The notes below the pieces were generated by a model. It did no database searches, was not told where the DNA came from, and saw only the letters and a program-made list of their open reading frames with translations. 64,000 nucleotides of DNA from Trifolium pratense (Eukaryota > Streptophyta > Magnoliopsida > Fabales > Fabaceae). Both the position numbers and the translations under genes were made by a program. Positions within the stretch are counted from its first letter, which is position 1. Every line of letters begins with the position of its first letter. Location of the stretch: the NCBI RefSeq assembly GCF_020283565.1, contig NC_060060.1:44578001-44642000 (forward strand). Direction: 5' to 3'. Positions 49,401 to 58,227 of the stretch are shown here, piece after piece.

Positions 49401-50747
49401 ATATTGTTTGGTTACCTCTGGAGTGCTACATTGGTCAGATTTTGGGTTTTCCAATTATCCCTACTCTGGCTACAGCTTAGTCTAATCTGCTCTATGCAGG
49501 TCAAATAATTTATTTTAGCCTAGTTTAATATTCTGGTTCATTGTACAAATGATTGATTAGGTCCAGGTTCATTGTATATATGTGAAACTAAAAATATATA
49601 TTCTGTTGTTTGCAGCACGTTTTAACACGGTTTTCAGTATATGCTTCTATTTTCTCCCTCAATGACTTGAATACAATTTATAATTGTACTTTCTAAAGTT
49701 CAGTATATGCTTCTGATTCAAATTTTGACAATTCTTTTTGAGATGTTGAGCACCTCATCTAAATAGATTTGTTGTGCAATGTACCCAAAAAAAAAAAGAT
49801 TTGTTGTGCAAACCACAAAGAACTTCTTTTTCTATTTATTAAAAACATTTCTTATAGATGCAGAATGAACAGGATTGGAGAGTGAAAATGGAAAGTCTAG
49901 ACAGAGAAAATAGCTTTTTCATTTCTTATTTTCACTAATTATTATAAAAATTCCATCTAGTTTTCATTGTTTCCTGTTTCCAAAGATTCGTACAAAAAGC
50001 AATGAAAACAACTATTTATTAATTTCACTATTTTTCTGTATGAAAACAAGATGATACTTTTTTAATTACTTGGAAAACAGGAAATGAAAACAGGGGGCAT
50101 TTTCTGAAGCCAATTTGATTTAACGAAATTTATTTTTGTTTCTATATTATTTTTTAATTAATAATGACAAGAATACTGTCTGATTCAATGTTATGTTTTC
50201 TCTTTGTAACACTTTTTGTTAATCATGCAGAAGTGAAGCATCGTTTCTGAGAATTACAGGATCAAGCAGCTGCCCCGATAATCCTAAATTCGACGATGAA
50301 GCTAAACAAACTGACTGTACAGACTCTTCTGAATATAATTTGGATGACAGCACTGAAGCAGCCAAAGACCATCATTCCAAATTAAGGCTACCTTTTGGTG
50401 ATTGGTTTCATCACCCAGATCCAAAACCTTCACCTGAAAAATCAGGGTTATCCAGAAATGGTGTAAATAAAGAAGATTTGAAACAAAATACCTTAATTCC
50501 AAAAATTACAATGGTTGGTCTCTCTACAGAAGAAGCAGGTCAGATGAGTAAAGCTAGTTTGAAAAAAACAATGGATGATTTGACAAAAGAGTTGGAGAAG
50601 ACAGAACTAGATAATATTTCTGGTGGTGGTAGCAACCAATGCAAATTAGAAGATAGGGATCCATTGTTTGTAGCTAATGTGGGTGATTACTATTCTAGCG
50701 TTGGAAGGAGAGGAAATCCTCGTTGGATTCGAGGAGGATCGAACTAA
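33229..50747 (+). CDS. Tic22-like family protein with a 9.3-kb intron hosting another gene
   Basis: Eight exons: 33229-33596, 34815-34909, 36363-36442, 36633-36674, 36765-36892, 37905-38085, 47344-47522, 50231-50747; product 529 aa, all phases matching. The order FDIPFITKRTPEWLKKMF, ERNGPVFRFFIDLGDA, KLNIPSGVVGACRLDLAYEH, KPHLFQFVPNEKQ, VDGVPVFSAQNLDIAIAT and GNRWLRKATGIQPKFPY is what I recognise from the plant Tic22-like group (At5g62650 relatives). Tic22 proteins act in protein import at the chloroplast envelope; this divergent branch is less studied. The N-terminus is Pro/Ser/Asn-rich. The C-terminal exon has a low-complexity linker and ends with NVGDYYSSVGRRGNPRWIRG. Intron 6 (38086-47343) carries chromodomain gene copies, an LTR element and SINEs; intron 7 has a LINE. 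Exons 3-6 are duplicated as a pseudogene at 59372-61070. Confidence 0.9.
33716..33848 (+). mobile_element. SINE-like copy in intron 1 of the Tic22-like gene
   Basis: An A-box-like GACCTAACTCAACTGATAA and a B-box ATGGGTTCAAACC, then a TG repeat. Imperfect flanking repeats ACTAAAGTTG and ATTAAAGTTG are seen. Confidence 0.5.
35600..35945 (-). mobile_element. Probable RTE-type LINE 3' end in intron 2 of the Tic22-like gene
   Basis: On the minus strand the sequence encodes RLIHVADPT just before a GGGATAAGGCTTG motif and a TTGTTA/TTG simple-repeat tail (35607-35638). That pairing is characteristic of plant RTE-clade LINE 3' ends. Upstream frames are decayed. The downstream duplication at 58.8 kb begins within this stretch. 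Confidence 0.5.
38693..42530 (-). CDS. LHP1-like mini chromodomain protein, copy A (nested, antisense)
   Basis: Six exons on the minus strand: 42530-42417, 42260-42235, 41667-41581, 41431-41336, 39095-39000, 38756-38693; product 160 aa with no break. Residues about 24-76 form a chromodomain: GFYEAESI, KRVRKGKVEYLVKWFGW and DSTWEPRENL, closest to LHP1/TFL2. The aromatic cage is kept (Tyr26, Trp47, Trp50), so binding to methylated H3 is expected. The remainder is basic (HQMLKRKHDD, KNRKLKCKHG) and there is no chromoshadow domain, unlike full-length LHP1. The gene lies wholly in intron 6 of the Tic22-like gene on the opposite strand. Its intron 2 holds the (AAAAAC)n array and its intron 4 a gag-only LTR element. 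Expression is unknown; the intact frame through six exons argues for recent function. Confidence 0.7.
39228..41221 (-). mobile_element. Gag-only Ty3-type LTR element with 5-bp TSD
   Basis: The element spans two LTRs: 5' LTR about 41221-40842 and 3' LTR 39630-39228 (minus orientation). Both start TGTTAGATAG and the outer end is TATCA. TATTC is duplicated at 39223-39227 and 41222-41226. A primer-binding site TGGTATCAGAGC (initiator-Met tRNA type) is at 40825-40814. The interior holds one gag frame and no pol. The insertion is in intron 4 of chromodomain copy A. Copy D has the corresponding uninterrupted sequence (CATTCATATTCATAGC at about 62219), so the empty site is visible in the same window. 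Confidence 0.9.
39625..40791 (-). CDS. Retrotransposon gag polyprotein fused to a pol-tail remnant
   Basis: One open frame of 388 aa. It has an N-terminal coiled region (EMEARLETLERGFE), then a retrotransposon gag domain (RKLKIPVFEGTDAYEWL, ALAWYQWWE, LTQTGRIEEYREQFE) and a zinc-knuckle-like CFRCDEKFGPGHRC. After the knuckle the frame jumps to HLEDKVILLGREYC, resembling the extreme C-terminus of plant Ty3 pol (FHLEDKV type). The stop codon lies in the first bases of the 3' LTR. So protease, RT, RNase H and integrase appear removed by one in-frame internal deletion. It could be mobilised only in trans. Confidence 0.85.
   Translation of the reverse strand: MVSAREMEARLETLERGFEGLLTMRENVEKILEEDRRERLEACQQVAELTALMCRNLHMQGETHGDGDQTDSDDTSVHHDHNRPSEERWRKLKIPVFEGTDAYEWLNKVDRYFELKKFNDREKLQAVMVAMEGKALAWYQWWEFSAQNPSWEEFRTAVLKRFQPSMIQSPFELLLSLTQTGRIEEYREQFELYAGPLKCTEPAYLKGIFLNGPKDVIRAELKLHPVEKLTELMDYAQRVDEKNMLLTKGSIETGSIGRSTRTFNNSKTITLEPEKKVQTTQFVVGSCVGEGNSSKSSEAVKGQIFKKLTDAELQDRRVKGLCFRCDEKFGPGHRCPSKQLQVLIMAEHEYKERRPKMRWLNSCFGILVDTYVIPHLEDKVILLGREYC
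41761..42223. repeat. (AAAAAC)n hexanucleotide array, about 76 units
   Basis: About 460 bases of perfect AAAAAC repeat with no visible interruption. It lies in intron 2 of chromodomain copy A. At the same position copy B has only two or three units (44894-44918) and copy D about one. The long frames read through it (Lys-Thr, Phe-Val and Phe-Leu runs) are artefacts. Confidence 0.95.
42531..44290. other. Unassigned part of Tic22-like intron 6
   Basis: The first 60 bases (ACGAGAGAGAAAGCGAAG) are the copy A leader. From 42690 to 43560 is AT-rich sequence with repeated TTAAGCATCA words, possibly transposon-derived but not identified. At 43590-43700 TTCAACGCT recurs several times, followed by a short acidic frame (SDDEGDAVVEA) ending at 43793. 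At 44060-44130 is a CCGCTATAGC/GCGCCGCTATCTG palindromic motif seen in legume MITEs. Confidence 0.4.
44407..45216 (-). pseudogene. Chromodomain copy B, frameshifted
   Basis: Exons 45216-45103, 44956-44931, 44804-44718 and 44491-44407 match copy A exons 1-4. The first three are intact and encode a full chromodomain (GLYEAESIRQKR, GKVEYLVKW, WEPRENLVC). Exon 4 lacks 11 bases near its 5' end relative to copies A and D, so the frame stops after nine codons, giving about 85 aa. Exons 5 and 6 are absent. A chromodomain-only peptide could still be made. Copy B forms one arm of the palindrome with copy C. Confidence 0.75.
45519..45685 (+). mobile_element. SINE at the centre of the palindrome
   Basis: It contains GTTAGTTCAGTGGTGATTGG (A-box), ACGGTTCGATCCCCGC (B-box), GGGAGGGAGCTGAAACC and a poly(A) end, a widespread legume SINE body. 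The words ATTAATTAAT on both sides could be its target duplication or part of the palindrome arms. Confidence 0.75.
45987..46100 (+). pseudogene. Chromodomain copy C, exon 1 only
   Basis: The 38-codon first exon is open (MFRKITSEAPK... SLNDGFYEDESIRQNR), with a GT donor at 46101. Sequence matching intron 1 continues to about 46225 (ATGCCTGACTTTTC) and then breaks off, with no exon 2. Two changes alter chromodomain positions (Ala to Asp, Lys to Asn). It is the mirror arm of copy B. Confidence 0.75.
46283..46398. repeat. (TA)n microsatellites
   Basis: Two TA runs (about 46283-46303 and 46339-46398), with non-TA sequence between. A two-copy direct repeat of GGTATAG...TTTTTGGGAGTACTTTTC follows at 46420-46535. 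Confidence 0.85.
46634..46800 (-). pseudogene. Chromodomain 3' end fragment, copy E
   Basis: The stretch with AAAGCAAAGTTAAA, CCAAAACATCC and CAGCAGCCTCACTA aligns loosely with the 3' end of copies A (38536-38720) and D (61530-61700). It retains no clear exon. It marks another rearranged end of the same repeat inside Tic22-like intron 6. Confidence 0.45.
47682..48412 (-). mobile_element. 5'-truncated LINE with zf-RVT domain, Tic22-like intron 7
   Basis: On the minus strand the frame carries YFSVKSLYKALSDLL, PSKVKTFSWQLFHHCLPT and CLWCPGVVEVEDHLFCRC, the zinc-binding reverse-transcriptase tail (zf-RVT) of plant L1-type LINEs. A break near 48055 is followed by HSTVWKIWEARN and a poly(A) tail at the 47682 end. 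Most of the element, including RT, is missing. Target duplication was not resolved. Confidence 0.85.
49765..49811 (+). mobile_element. Micro-retroposon: 17-bp A-tailed insert with 15-bp TSD
   Basis: TGTACCC plus a run of A (49780-49796) lies between perfect repeats AGATTTGTTGTGCAA (49765-49779, 49797-49811). The pattern is an extremely 5'-truncated SINE or LINE insertion. Confidence 0.7.
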
Positions 50748-51338
50748 AACTTGCTTGGTAACCATTTCTCATTTTGGTCGAAAACTCACAAACTACACAT
50801 TGGATTTGATTCGAGGAGGGTCTAACTAAAGCCTTTTTGTTGTCAAGAAGAATGTTTCATTTGGCGGTTGTTTTGGATATTTATTGGTGTCTCCAAACAA
50901 ATAAGATTGGGAAAATCAGGTTACTGTTTAACTAAAGTTGGATGATCAATCTTGAGATTATGTCTGATCATAATGTTGTACATCATCATCATCATCATCT
51001 ATGTAATTTATCAATGTTTCCCATTTTTCTGACTTCTGGGATGTTGAATAAAAATCTTGTATTACAGAATAATAACTAGCTAGAAACTTATACTTAGTTC
51101 TGTGGAAAAAAAAATGAAAGTATTATCCATCAGACTAGCCTGAAGTTAGATCCCTTATGGCTTATTTTATGGCTTATTTTCTTACCTGATTATTTTTTTT
51201 GCTGCATGCTGAAATTAGAAAGTATATTTTTTATGCATGTAATGTGACACTTACGTATAAGTTTAGTAAGAAAATTTAAATAGATATAAACTGTTTTCAA
51301 GGTTAAGTTCAAGGGTGTGTAAGTAGTTATAACACTAA
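50748..51338. other. Tic22-like 3' region
   Basis: Probable 3' untranslated sequence with a partial repeat of the coding end (TTGGATTTGATTCGAGGAGG at 50801), an ATC repeat at 50979-51000 and a candidate AATAAA-type signal (GAATAAAAATC) at about 51045. Nothing else recognised. Confidence 0.5.
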
Positions 51339-52860
51339 GGGTCTCTTTGGTAAAATTAAGCTATAAGTTAGCTGATAGCTGAAAAGCTAGCTTATAGCTG
51401 ATAGCTGAAAAGTTAGTTGATTTAAATTGAAGTGTTTGGTAAAATTAGTTTTTCAAGTGGCTGATAAATATAAAATGACATAAAAGTACATGTATGTTTA
51501 ATTTTTAAAAATTATATTTATAAACATTTTTAACTATAATTTATTTTAAATATTTAATTTATTTAAAATTATAGTTTGAAAATTATAAATGTGATATATG
51601 AAAATTTAATTGAGATTTGTTTAACTGATAATGTTTAACTTTATTATCAAATCTTTATATTTTTATGTTTTAATGGAAAATTATATGGTTTTATTTAAAA
51701 TGGTAAATATGTAAAAAAAAAAATAAAAATATAAACATTGACATGAATTCAACAAAAGGAGTCCGTTGAAAAAAAATCAATAAGGCAAGTGCAGTTATTG
51801 TTCAGTTCCTAAAAGAAATAACGTGGGTAGTTAGAGAAGCTCTAAGGATAAAAATGGAATAAGGGTGTGTTTGGTAAGTCCAATAAGCTAGCTTATAGCT
51901 TATTGGACTAGCTTATAAGCTTGTTTGAAAAAAATAAAAGTGTTTGGTAAAAAGCTTTTTTCACGAGCTTATAGCTTTTTTTGAGATGCTATTTCAAGTA
52001 GCGTTTGAGCTTATAGCTTATAGCTTTTTACAGTTTTTTCCATTTTTAACCTTTAATTTAATTTTATTATTTTTTATAAAATAAAAAACTACCCACTAAA
52101 AAAAACTACCCACTACATATAAATGTCCTTTCATGTCTTTTTATATTTTTCAATCATTTAAAAAGCTAATTTTACCAAACACTTTAATTTCAATCAGCTA
52201 GCTTTTCAGCTATCAGCTATAAGCTAGCTTTTCAGCTATCAGCTAGCTTATCAGCTATAAGCTAGCTTATAGCTTAACTTTACCAAACAGAGCCTAAAGG
52301 GGTCTGTTTGGTAAAAATAAGCTATAAGCTAGCTGATAGCTGATAAGCTAGCTGATAGCTGAAAAGCTAGCTTATAGCTGATAGCTGAAAAGCTAGCTTA
52401 TTGAAATCAAAGTGTTTGGTAAAATTAGCTTTTAAAGTGGTTATAAATATAAAATTACATAATTGATAGTGGGTAGTTTATTTTTTAGAGTGGGTAGTTA
52501 TTAAATTAAAGGGTAAAAATGGAATAAAGTGTAAAAAGCTATAAGCTATAAGCTCAAATGCTACTTGAAATAGCATCTGAAAAAAAGCTATAAGCTAGTA
52601 CAAAAAGCTTGTTACCAAACACCTCTAATTTTTTGAAACAAGCTTATAAGCTCATATAATAAGCTATAAGCTAGCTTATTTGTGTTACCAAACAGAGCCA
52701 TAAGCTATAAGCTCAAACGTTACTTGAAATAGCATCTCAAAATATGCTATAAGCTAGTTAGAGAAGCTCGTTACCAAACACCGTTCATTTTTAACAAACA
52801 AGCTTATAAGCTAGTCCAATAGGCTATAAGCTAGCTTATTGGACGTACCAAACAAACCCT
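51339..52860. mobile_element. Interleaved cluster of AGCTATAAGCTAGC-type MITEs
   Basis: At least three element ends of one kind are packed together. A left end AGGGTCTCTTTGGTAAAATT lies at 51338 with its mate ending ACCAAACAGAGCCT near 52292. Another runs from GGGGTCTGTTTGG (52296) to ACCAAACAGAGCC (about 52698). A third begins GGGTGTGTTTGGTAAGTCC (51863) and ends GGACGTACCAAACAAACCC (52859). Interiors are repeated AGCTTATAGCT blocks. The first and third overlap rather than nest. Confidence 0.8.
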
Positions 52861-53263
52861 AAATCATAATTTGTTTTTCTAATTAGTTGTATACTAGGAT
52901 GATATTCATGCCATGCACTAGATATCTCTCTATTTTTAATATTTTTTACTTAAAGTATTGTATGAATTTTTTTATTTGTAATTATATAGTAAATGTTTAA
53001 TTTTTTTCTTATTATGTTAATTTTATTATTGTATTATAGTATATTTTTGTAATTTGTAATTTTTTTAAAATTAAGATAAAAAATTTAACCTAAATTATCC
53101 GGTATATGTTCCCCGTGGATCTTGGCAATCACTTGTTTTGATTTACATATTGATCATTTCTGAACTAATAGAAAACTTTTTGGTGGACATCGTCGTGACT
53201 TTTGATAGTTACATACAACTCTATATTACATATAAAAGCAGGATATCCATGATGTGTACATGT

Positions 53264-53330
53264 AGGGTTAACTAAATCCTTTATTATTCCCTTTGCTTTT
53301 CCCAAAAAAAAAAAGGGTTAACTAAATCCT
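53264..53330 (+). mobile_element. Micro-retroposon: 33-bp A-tailed insert with 17-bp TSD
   Basis: The insert 53281-53313 (TTATTATTCC, CTTTGC, then poly(A)) lies between perfect 17-bp repeats AGGGTTAACTAAATCCT (53264-53280, 53314-53330). Confidence 0.75.
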
Positions 53331-53863
53331 CATTAAAATTTATTTTTCCGTTCGAGGGGGCTCGCACATATTCTGCAGTACCCCTTGTAAAAATGTTAGG
53401 ATAAAATTTTGCAGACAAGTTCCATACCGTACTGCAACGAGCTAGTCTCACAACGACTATTACAACATATCTATTTTGTATTCGTCTATAAATAGAAGAG
53501 TTGTTTGTAATGATATGTGTGTGTGTGTGAGAGAGTGAGAGAGATTTTGTATGAAAATCACACCAACATAAGTGGTGATGGTGCATGGTCAACTTCTGAT
53601 GAGTGAAAGGAAATCACCGGTCAAACCACCAAGGTTACACAAAGGTCTATTGTGTAAACCTTCAAGAAGTTCTCCCATCCTTTGCATCAAGAATAATGTG
53701 CAATCATGACTACGCAACAGCTTTTCAAGTGTGAAGTACGCACATAATAGGATGATGGCATCACAAAAACAATATGATAAATATATGAGGTAATCTAATG
53801 AATGCATTAATGTTTATGTTAAGCATTCAACCTCTTGATATGCAAAAGACATGTTCTTGATTG

Positions 53864-54038
53864 GATTTAGATTCTCTCTAATTTTCTCTCTCATGTTGTC
53901 TCTCATTTTCTTAATCCAATGGTTGGTAAATCACAAAGAGCTAAAAAACATTTATATATAAGAAAAGTGAATAAATAGCTAAGATTACTACAACATAACC
54001 AACACGAGAGAAAAAATTGGAGAGGATCCAAATCCTAA
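53864..54038. mobile_element. Small foldback MITE
   Basis: The ends GGATTTAGATTCTCTCTAAT and ATTGGAGAGGATCCAAATCC are inverted. No coding capacity. Confidence 0.6.
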
Positions 54039-54235
54039 TTGATTCTCTAGGAGAATCGTAAAAAACCTAGAATATAAATGATTTATGAGCTTTAGTTAGA
54101 TCCACTCAATTTGAGAGTAACTTAGATCATTGTAAAATCAACTAAGTTTGTCATTAATACAATTTAGATTGATTATAAGATTTTCATTGGATACTCTATA
54201 TATGAAAGTTAGAATCCTAGAGCATGACTTTGTAT

Positions 54236-54961
54236 TAGGGGTGTGCACATCAACATGATCCGACCGAGAACCGAAACACCCGTATCCATAATCATGCTTT
54301 CGGGTCGGTTGAATCGGGTCTGCGGGTTTTCAGATTATAAAAATTAGGTTGACATGAGTATTGGTGGGCGGGCTCTGTTCTCGTAATTTAAATTTATTGA
54401 TGACCGAATCCGACAGATAAGGGAACATGACTGCTAATATTTACAGTATACATTGGTGAAAGAAGTGTTTTTAAAATCGGACCGGACCGGCCGGGAACCG
54501 GTAGTGTACACGGGTCGGGACAGTTGCAGGACCAGTTTTGCATTTGAACCGGTGAAAACCAGAGTGACCCGGTCGGATGTCCGGTTGAACTGCGAACCGT
54601 AGAAACCCAGACTAAACCGGACCGGACGGGTTAAGCATAAATAAATTTTCAAAATATTCTAAATGTTGCCAGGTGTTGAACACACAGGGTCTTTAGATGA
54701 TAAGAAGGAAAATTTACCAGTTGGCCAATTTAAGTTTTTGTGATAATAATGCATCTAATTAATATATAATTATTATATTATAGGTAACATAAAAACCCCA
54801 GCCAGCACAATTATGAGACTTATGTTAACATTTTTGTTTTGTTTTATGAATACCTATTAATATTATGTTACATCTTTTTGTTTTGTTTTATGAATACCTA
54901 ATAATAAAAGACATTGTTAGTTTTTTTCTGTATATTTCATTTTTGAAATATTGTTTAATTT

Positions 54962-55016
<55 letters not shown>

Positions 55017-55819
55017 GTATATTGTAATAAAAATAATGATAGAATGAGGAGTTTTTGAACATATGATTTTTTATTTAAAAACATTGAAAAAATATTTATA
55101 TTTAATTTTATATTTGATCAATATTTTAATATAATTATATATTTTTTTAATAAAGACCGGGTCAACAATCATGCGGTCCGACCAGTGACTCATTGGTCCC
55201 ACCTCTAACCTAGTGACCCAGAGCTTCGACCAGGTTGATCACCGGTCTGAGTTTTAAAACTATGGGTGAAAGTGACTGGCGACTGCTCCACAACTGCATA
55301 ATTTGGCTTTGTTTTTTACCTTTTTTTGGGACACGTATCATTTGTTGAATATTGTTGTCAAAAGACCCTATCTATATGAGTTGTCTTTTGCAGAGATTGA
55401 ATAGTGTTTTAAAGAAAAACAATTCTTTTGATGTGACTCCACTTTTAATTAGTAAATTTATTTTTTTATTAAGAAGTCATGTGCATAATTGTCTGCTACT
55501 TGTCCATTTTATTTATTTATTAGTACGTTTCTCTGTTTATCTTCTTCAATTGTTCTACAAAGGAGACTGTAAATATTAAAAGTGACGATACTACCACTCT
55601 CTACTGGAGATGCGACACAGTTATGAACCCTCTATATTCTTCTTTCTCATTCTTTGTTGTGCCCTTGCTACCCGTGTAAACTCACCCGTTAACCCGTCAT
55701 CCGTCAAAACCCGCACAATGCTACAATCGAAAATGGGTCTCAAATATTGCCATCGGTGGTTCGTCAGTTTTGGCTTTTTTGGGCCAAATCCGACCGAAAC
55801 CGAACTGTGCACAACCCTA
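54236..55819. mobile_element. hAT-type non-autonomous element, 8-bp TSD
   Basis: The ends TAGGGGTGTGCAC and GTGCACAACCCTA are inverted. Perfect 8-bp repeats CTTTGTAT flank it (54228-54235, 55820-55827). It has no transposase frame; subterminal CGGGT/ACCCG words are abundant. A second hAT-like element sits inside it. Confidence 0.85.
54463..55264. mobile_element. Second hAT-type element nested in the first, 8-bp TSD
   Basis: The ends are GTTTTTAAAATCGGACCGG and CCGGTCTGAGTTTTAAAAC. GGTGAAAG is repeated at 54455-54462 and 55265-55272. It contains many CCGGT words and a (TA)n run at 54966-55010. Confidence 0.8.
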
Positions 55820-56403
55820 CTTTGTATCACATTGATAAAAACTCAAAGATTATGGAAACCGCCCATTAGTGGCAACAACTTGTAACCCAACAAGGTATTC
55901 CTTCTTGGAAGGCAAAAAGTCCTGATGTGCAACACTAGATGGAAATCCTCTTTTGTGAGGTTGAAGTCTTTCCTAGTTTGGGAAACAAGGAAATCTAAGA
56001 TATTTTACCTAAATAATTGTAATCGATTGAATTTGATTATGATTGAAGAAGTCTCTCAGAAAAATCATTCTGTAAGTGCTGAAATTGACTAACTGATCAT
56101 TTAATAGTGAACCATTATAAAACTTATCATGTCATTTCTCTTTCCTTGTACTCTAGGTTTTTAGTTTTATTTATGTTCGTTATAATTAGGGGTGCTCAAA
56201 TCCAAACCAATCCAAATAAAAACCGAAAACCGATCCAAAAAAACCGAAAACCGCAAAAAACCGAAGTTTTTTGGATGTGTTTGGATGTTCTTTTGTGAAA
56301 ACCGCTGGATCGGATCGGATTTCGGATTGATTTCTTAAAACCGATCCAAACCAAACCAAACCGCATACATATATTTTAATATTTATTTATCTTTTTATTA
56401 GTA

Positions 56404-56486
56404 TCTATATATATAATTCCTAAATAGTTCTCCTAACCCTAATCCACTTAGACCAATCAAATTGTTTCATTTAGCCACATCATCTA

Positions 56487-56524
<38 letters not shown>

Positions 56525-57713
56525 GTTATTATTATAATTATTATTGTCATCTCTATACTTTTCATATTCTACATTTATATACTTATGCCTTTTTAATATA
56601 CACTCACTCAAGCTTTTACTTAGCCTTTACTTTTTTTGGTGAATATAATAATTTTTGCTTACTATATTATAATAAGGAGAATACAAAAATACACACTAAT
56701 TAACTTTGTAACTCACGGTAATATATTTTTCATCTCTTAAGTCATAATTCAATTTTCATCTCTTGGACTCTTCTACCAATATTTTAATATATAGCTTACA
56801 ACTGTTTTAATTTGTATCCTATTCATATTTTCCTAACTAACCATTACGAATGTTAGAAACAAATATTTTCATCCCCTGGTGCTCAATCATGTGCTTAATA
56901 AGATTACCATTTGTTTTTCCGGTTGAATGTGAGAATAGATTTTTTCATATCTTATAATGTGCAATTTCTCTTTCCATTATCTTGCCTCTTCATCTTTTGT
57001 GCATCGGGTATAAATACTTATGTTATTTTCTAAAACCATGATTTGTTGTAGTTATTTTATTTTTTGCAAAAATTAACTTTTTGCATAACAAATAAAATTA
57101 AGAGAATTTGACATTTTTTGTTTCTTGCAGATCATACATTCAACTTTTGTGTTGCACATCATTTATAGGTTTAGTTAATTGTTACTGTATATGTGTATTT
57201 ATATTCTATTATGATACAAATTAAATAATATATACTTTATTTTTAATTGAATTATGTAATAGTTGTTTTACTTTCCTTTTCTTTACTTTTTTATTTATTC
57301 ATTTTTTTTATTGATATACTTATTTTTATAATTTTTGATTTTAGGCTTTGGGTCATCATCTCTTACTCAAACGAACTGAACTGTGAGGTTGATGCTCTTC
57401 ACATATGTCCCTTTGGAATATTTTTAAAAGGTATGTACCCTTTAATTTTATTACTCCTGTATATATAAATTTTAGATAGTCATTTTGTTACTCATGTAAA
57501 GTAAATCATAATCCTTAAACCAATAATATTTCTTCATTTAACCACTCACTTACAATGCCACACCACTTCTCCTTAGAAAATAAATCTTTTGAATTTCGGA
57601 TTCTCTATTTTATTATTATTATTATTTTGATAATATGTAATGTTTTAGTTTTATGCAATTGTAAAATAAAAATAATTTCATCACACCCGTGCATCGCACG
57701 GGTAAGGGTCTAG
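56404..57713 (+). mobile_element. Non-autonomous Helitron
   Basis: The 5' end TCTATATATATAATTCC follows an A. The 3' end has the hairpin ACCCGTGCATCGCACGGGT, then AAGGGTCTAG, followed by T, so it fits insertion between A and T with a CTRR terminus. The 1310-bp body has no Rep/helicase frame and includes an (ATT)n run near 56485-56530. Confidence 0.85.
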
Positions 57714-57716
57714 TAA

Positions 57717-57767
57717 ATATATATATTGCATTTCTACCCAAAAAAAAAAATATATATATATTGCATT
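57717..57767 (+). mobile_element. Micro-retroposon: 19-bp A-tailed insert with 16-bp TSD
   Basis: TCTACCC plus poly(A) (57733-57751) lies between repeats ATATATATATTGCATT (57717-57732, 57752-57767). The ACCCA-run end resembles the insert at 49780. Confidence 0.6.
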
Positions 57768-57777
57768 AACTTTTTTC

Positions 57778-57863
57778 ATTTTAAATTTTGTTAATACTAT
57801 ATGTTAGTTTAATTTAATCTATTTTAAATTTTGTTAATACTATATGTTAGTTTAATTTAATCT
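57778..57863. repeat. Two-copy tandem repeat, about 43-bp unit
   Basis: The unit TTTTAAATTTTGTTAATACT...AGTTTAATTTAATC occurs twice without a spacer, within the right part of the hAT-type element. Confidence 0.85.
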
Positions 57864-58227
57864 TTTTTTTTTGACTTTTTGTATGTTTCGAATATAATTG
57901 GTAATTGTCATTCCAAAATATTAATTTTCAATATATTATATGTTATATTTTACATCAAACTTAATATTTATTTTGTCAAAAATGTCAAACTATTATTTTG
58001 TAGCGTTTTTTATAATATTTATATTTATTAAATAAATTATAATTTATAATTTGGATATCCAAAAACCGATCCAAATTAAACCGCATAATATTGGATCGGA
58101 TTGGATCGGATTTTTTTTATTTGTCATCCAAAACCGAACCAAACCGCAAATGAATTTATTTTTGGATCGGATGAGTTTTTGGCTCAAAACCGATCCAAAC
58201 CGAACCGCGAGCACCCCTAGTTATAAT

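Larger units (their letters stand above)
52861..54235. other. Intergenic, no gene
   Basis: AT-rich sequence. It includes a micro-retroposon at 53264-53330, a (TG)/(GA) run at 53515-53545 and a MITE at 53864-54038. Minus-strand frames at 53284-53807 are open but have no recognisable domain and no supporting exon structure. Confidence 0.5.
56187..58219. mobile_element. hAT-type element hosting a Helitron, 8-bp TSD
   Basis: The ends TAGGGGTGCTC and GAGCACCCCTA... are inverted (right end reads GAGCACCCCTA). Perfect 8-bp repeats GTTATAAT (56179-56186, 58220-58227) flank it. Both ends are filled with AACCGATCCAAA and GGATCGGAT words. No transposase is seen; a Helitron makes up most of the interior. 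Confidence 0.85.

Noticed and set aside
53284..53807. Two adjacent minus-strand frames as a small gene
   Set aside because: No recognisable domain, part of the frame is simple CACACA/GAGAGA repeat, and no splice model joins them convincingly.
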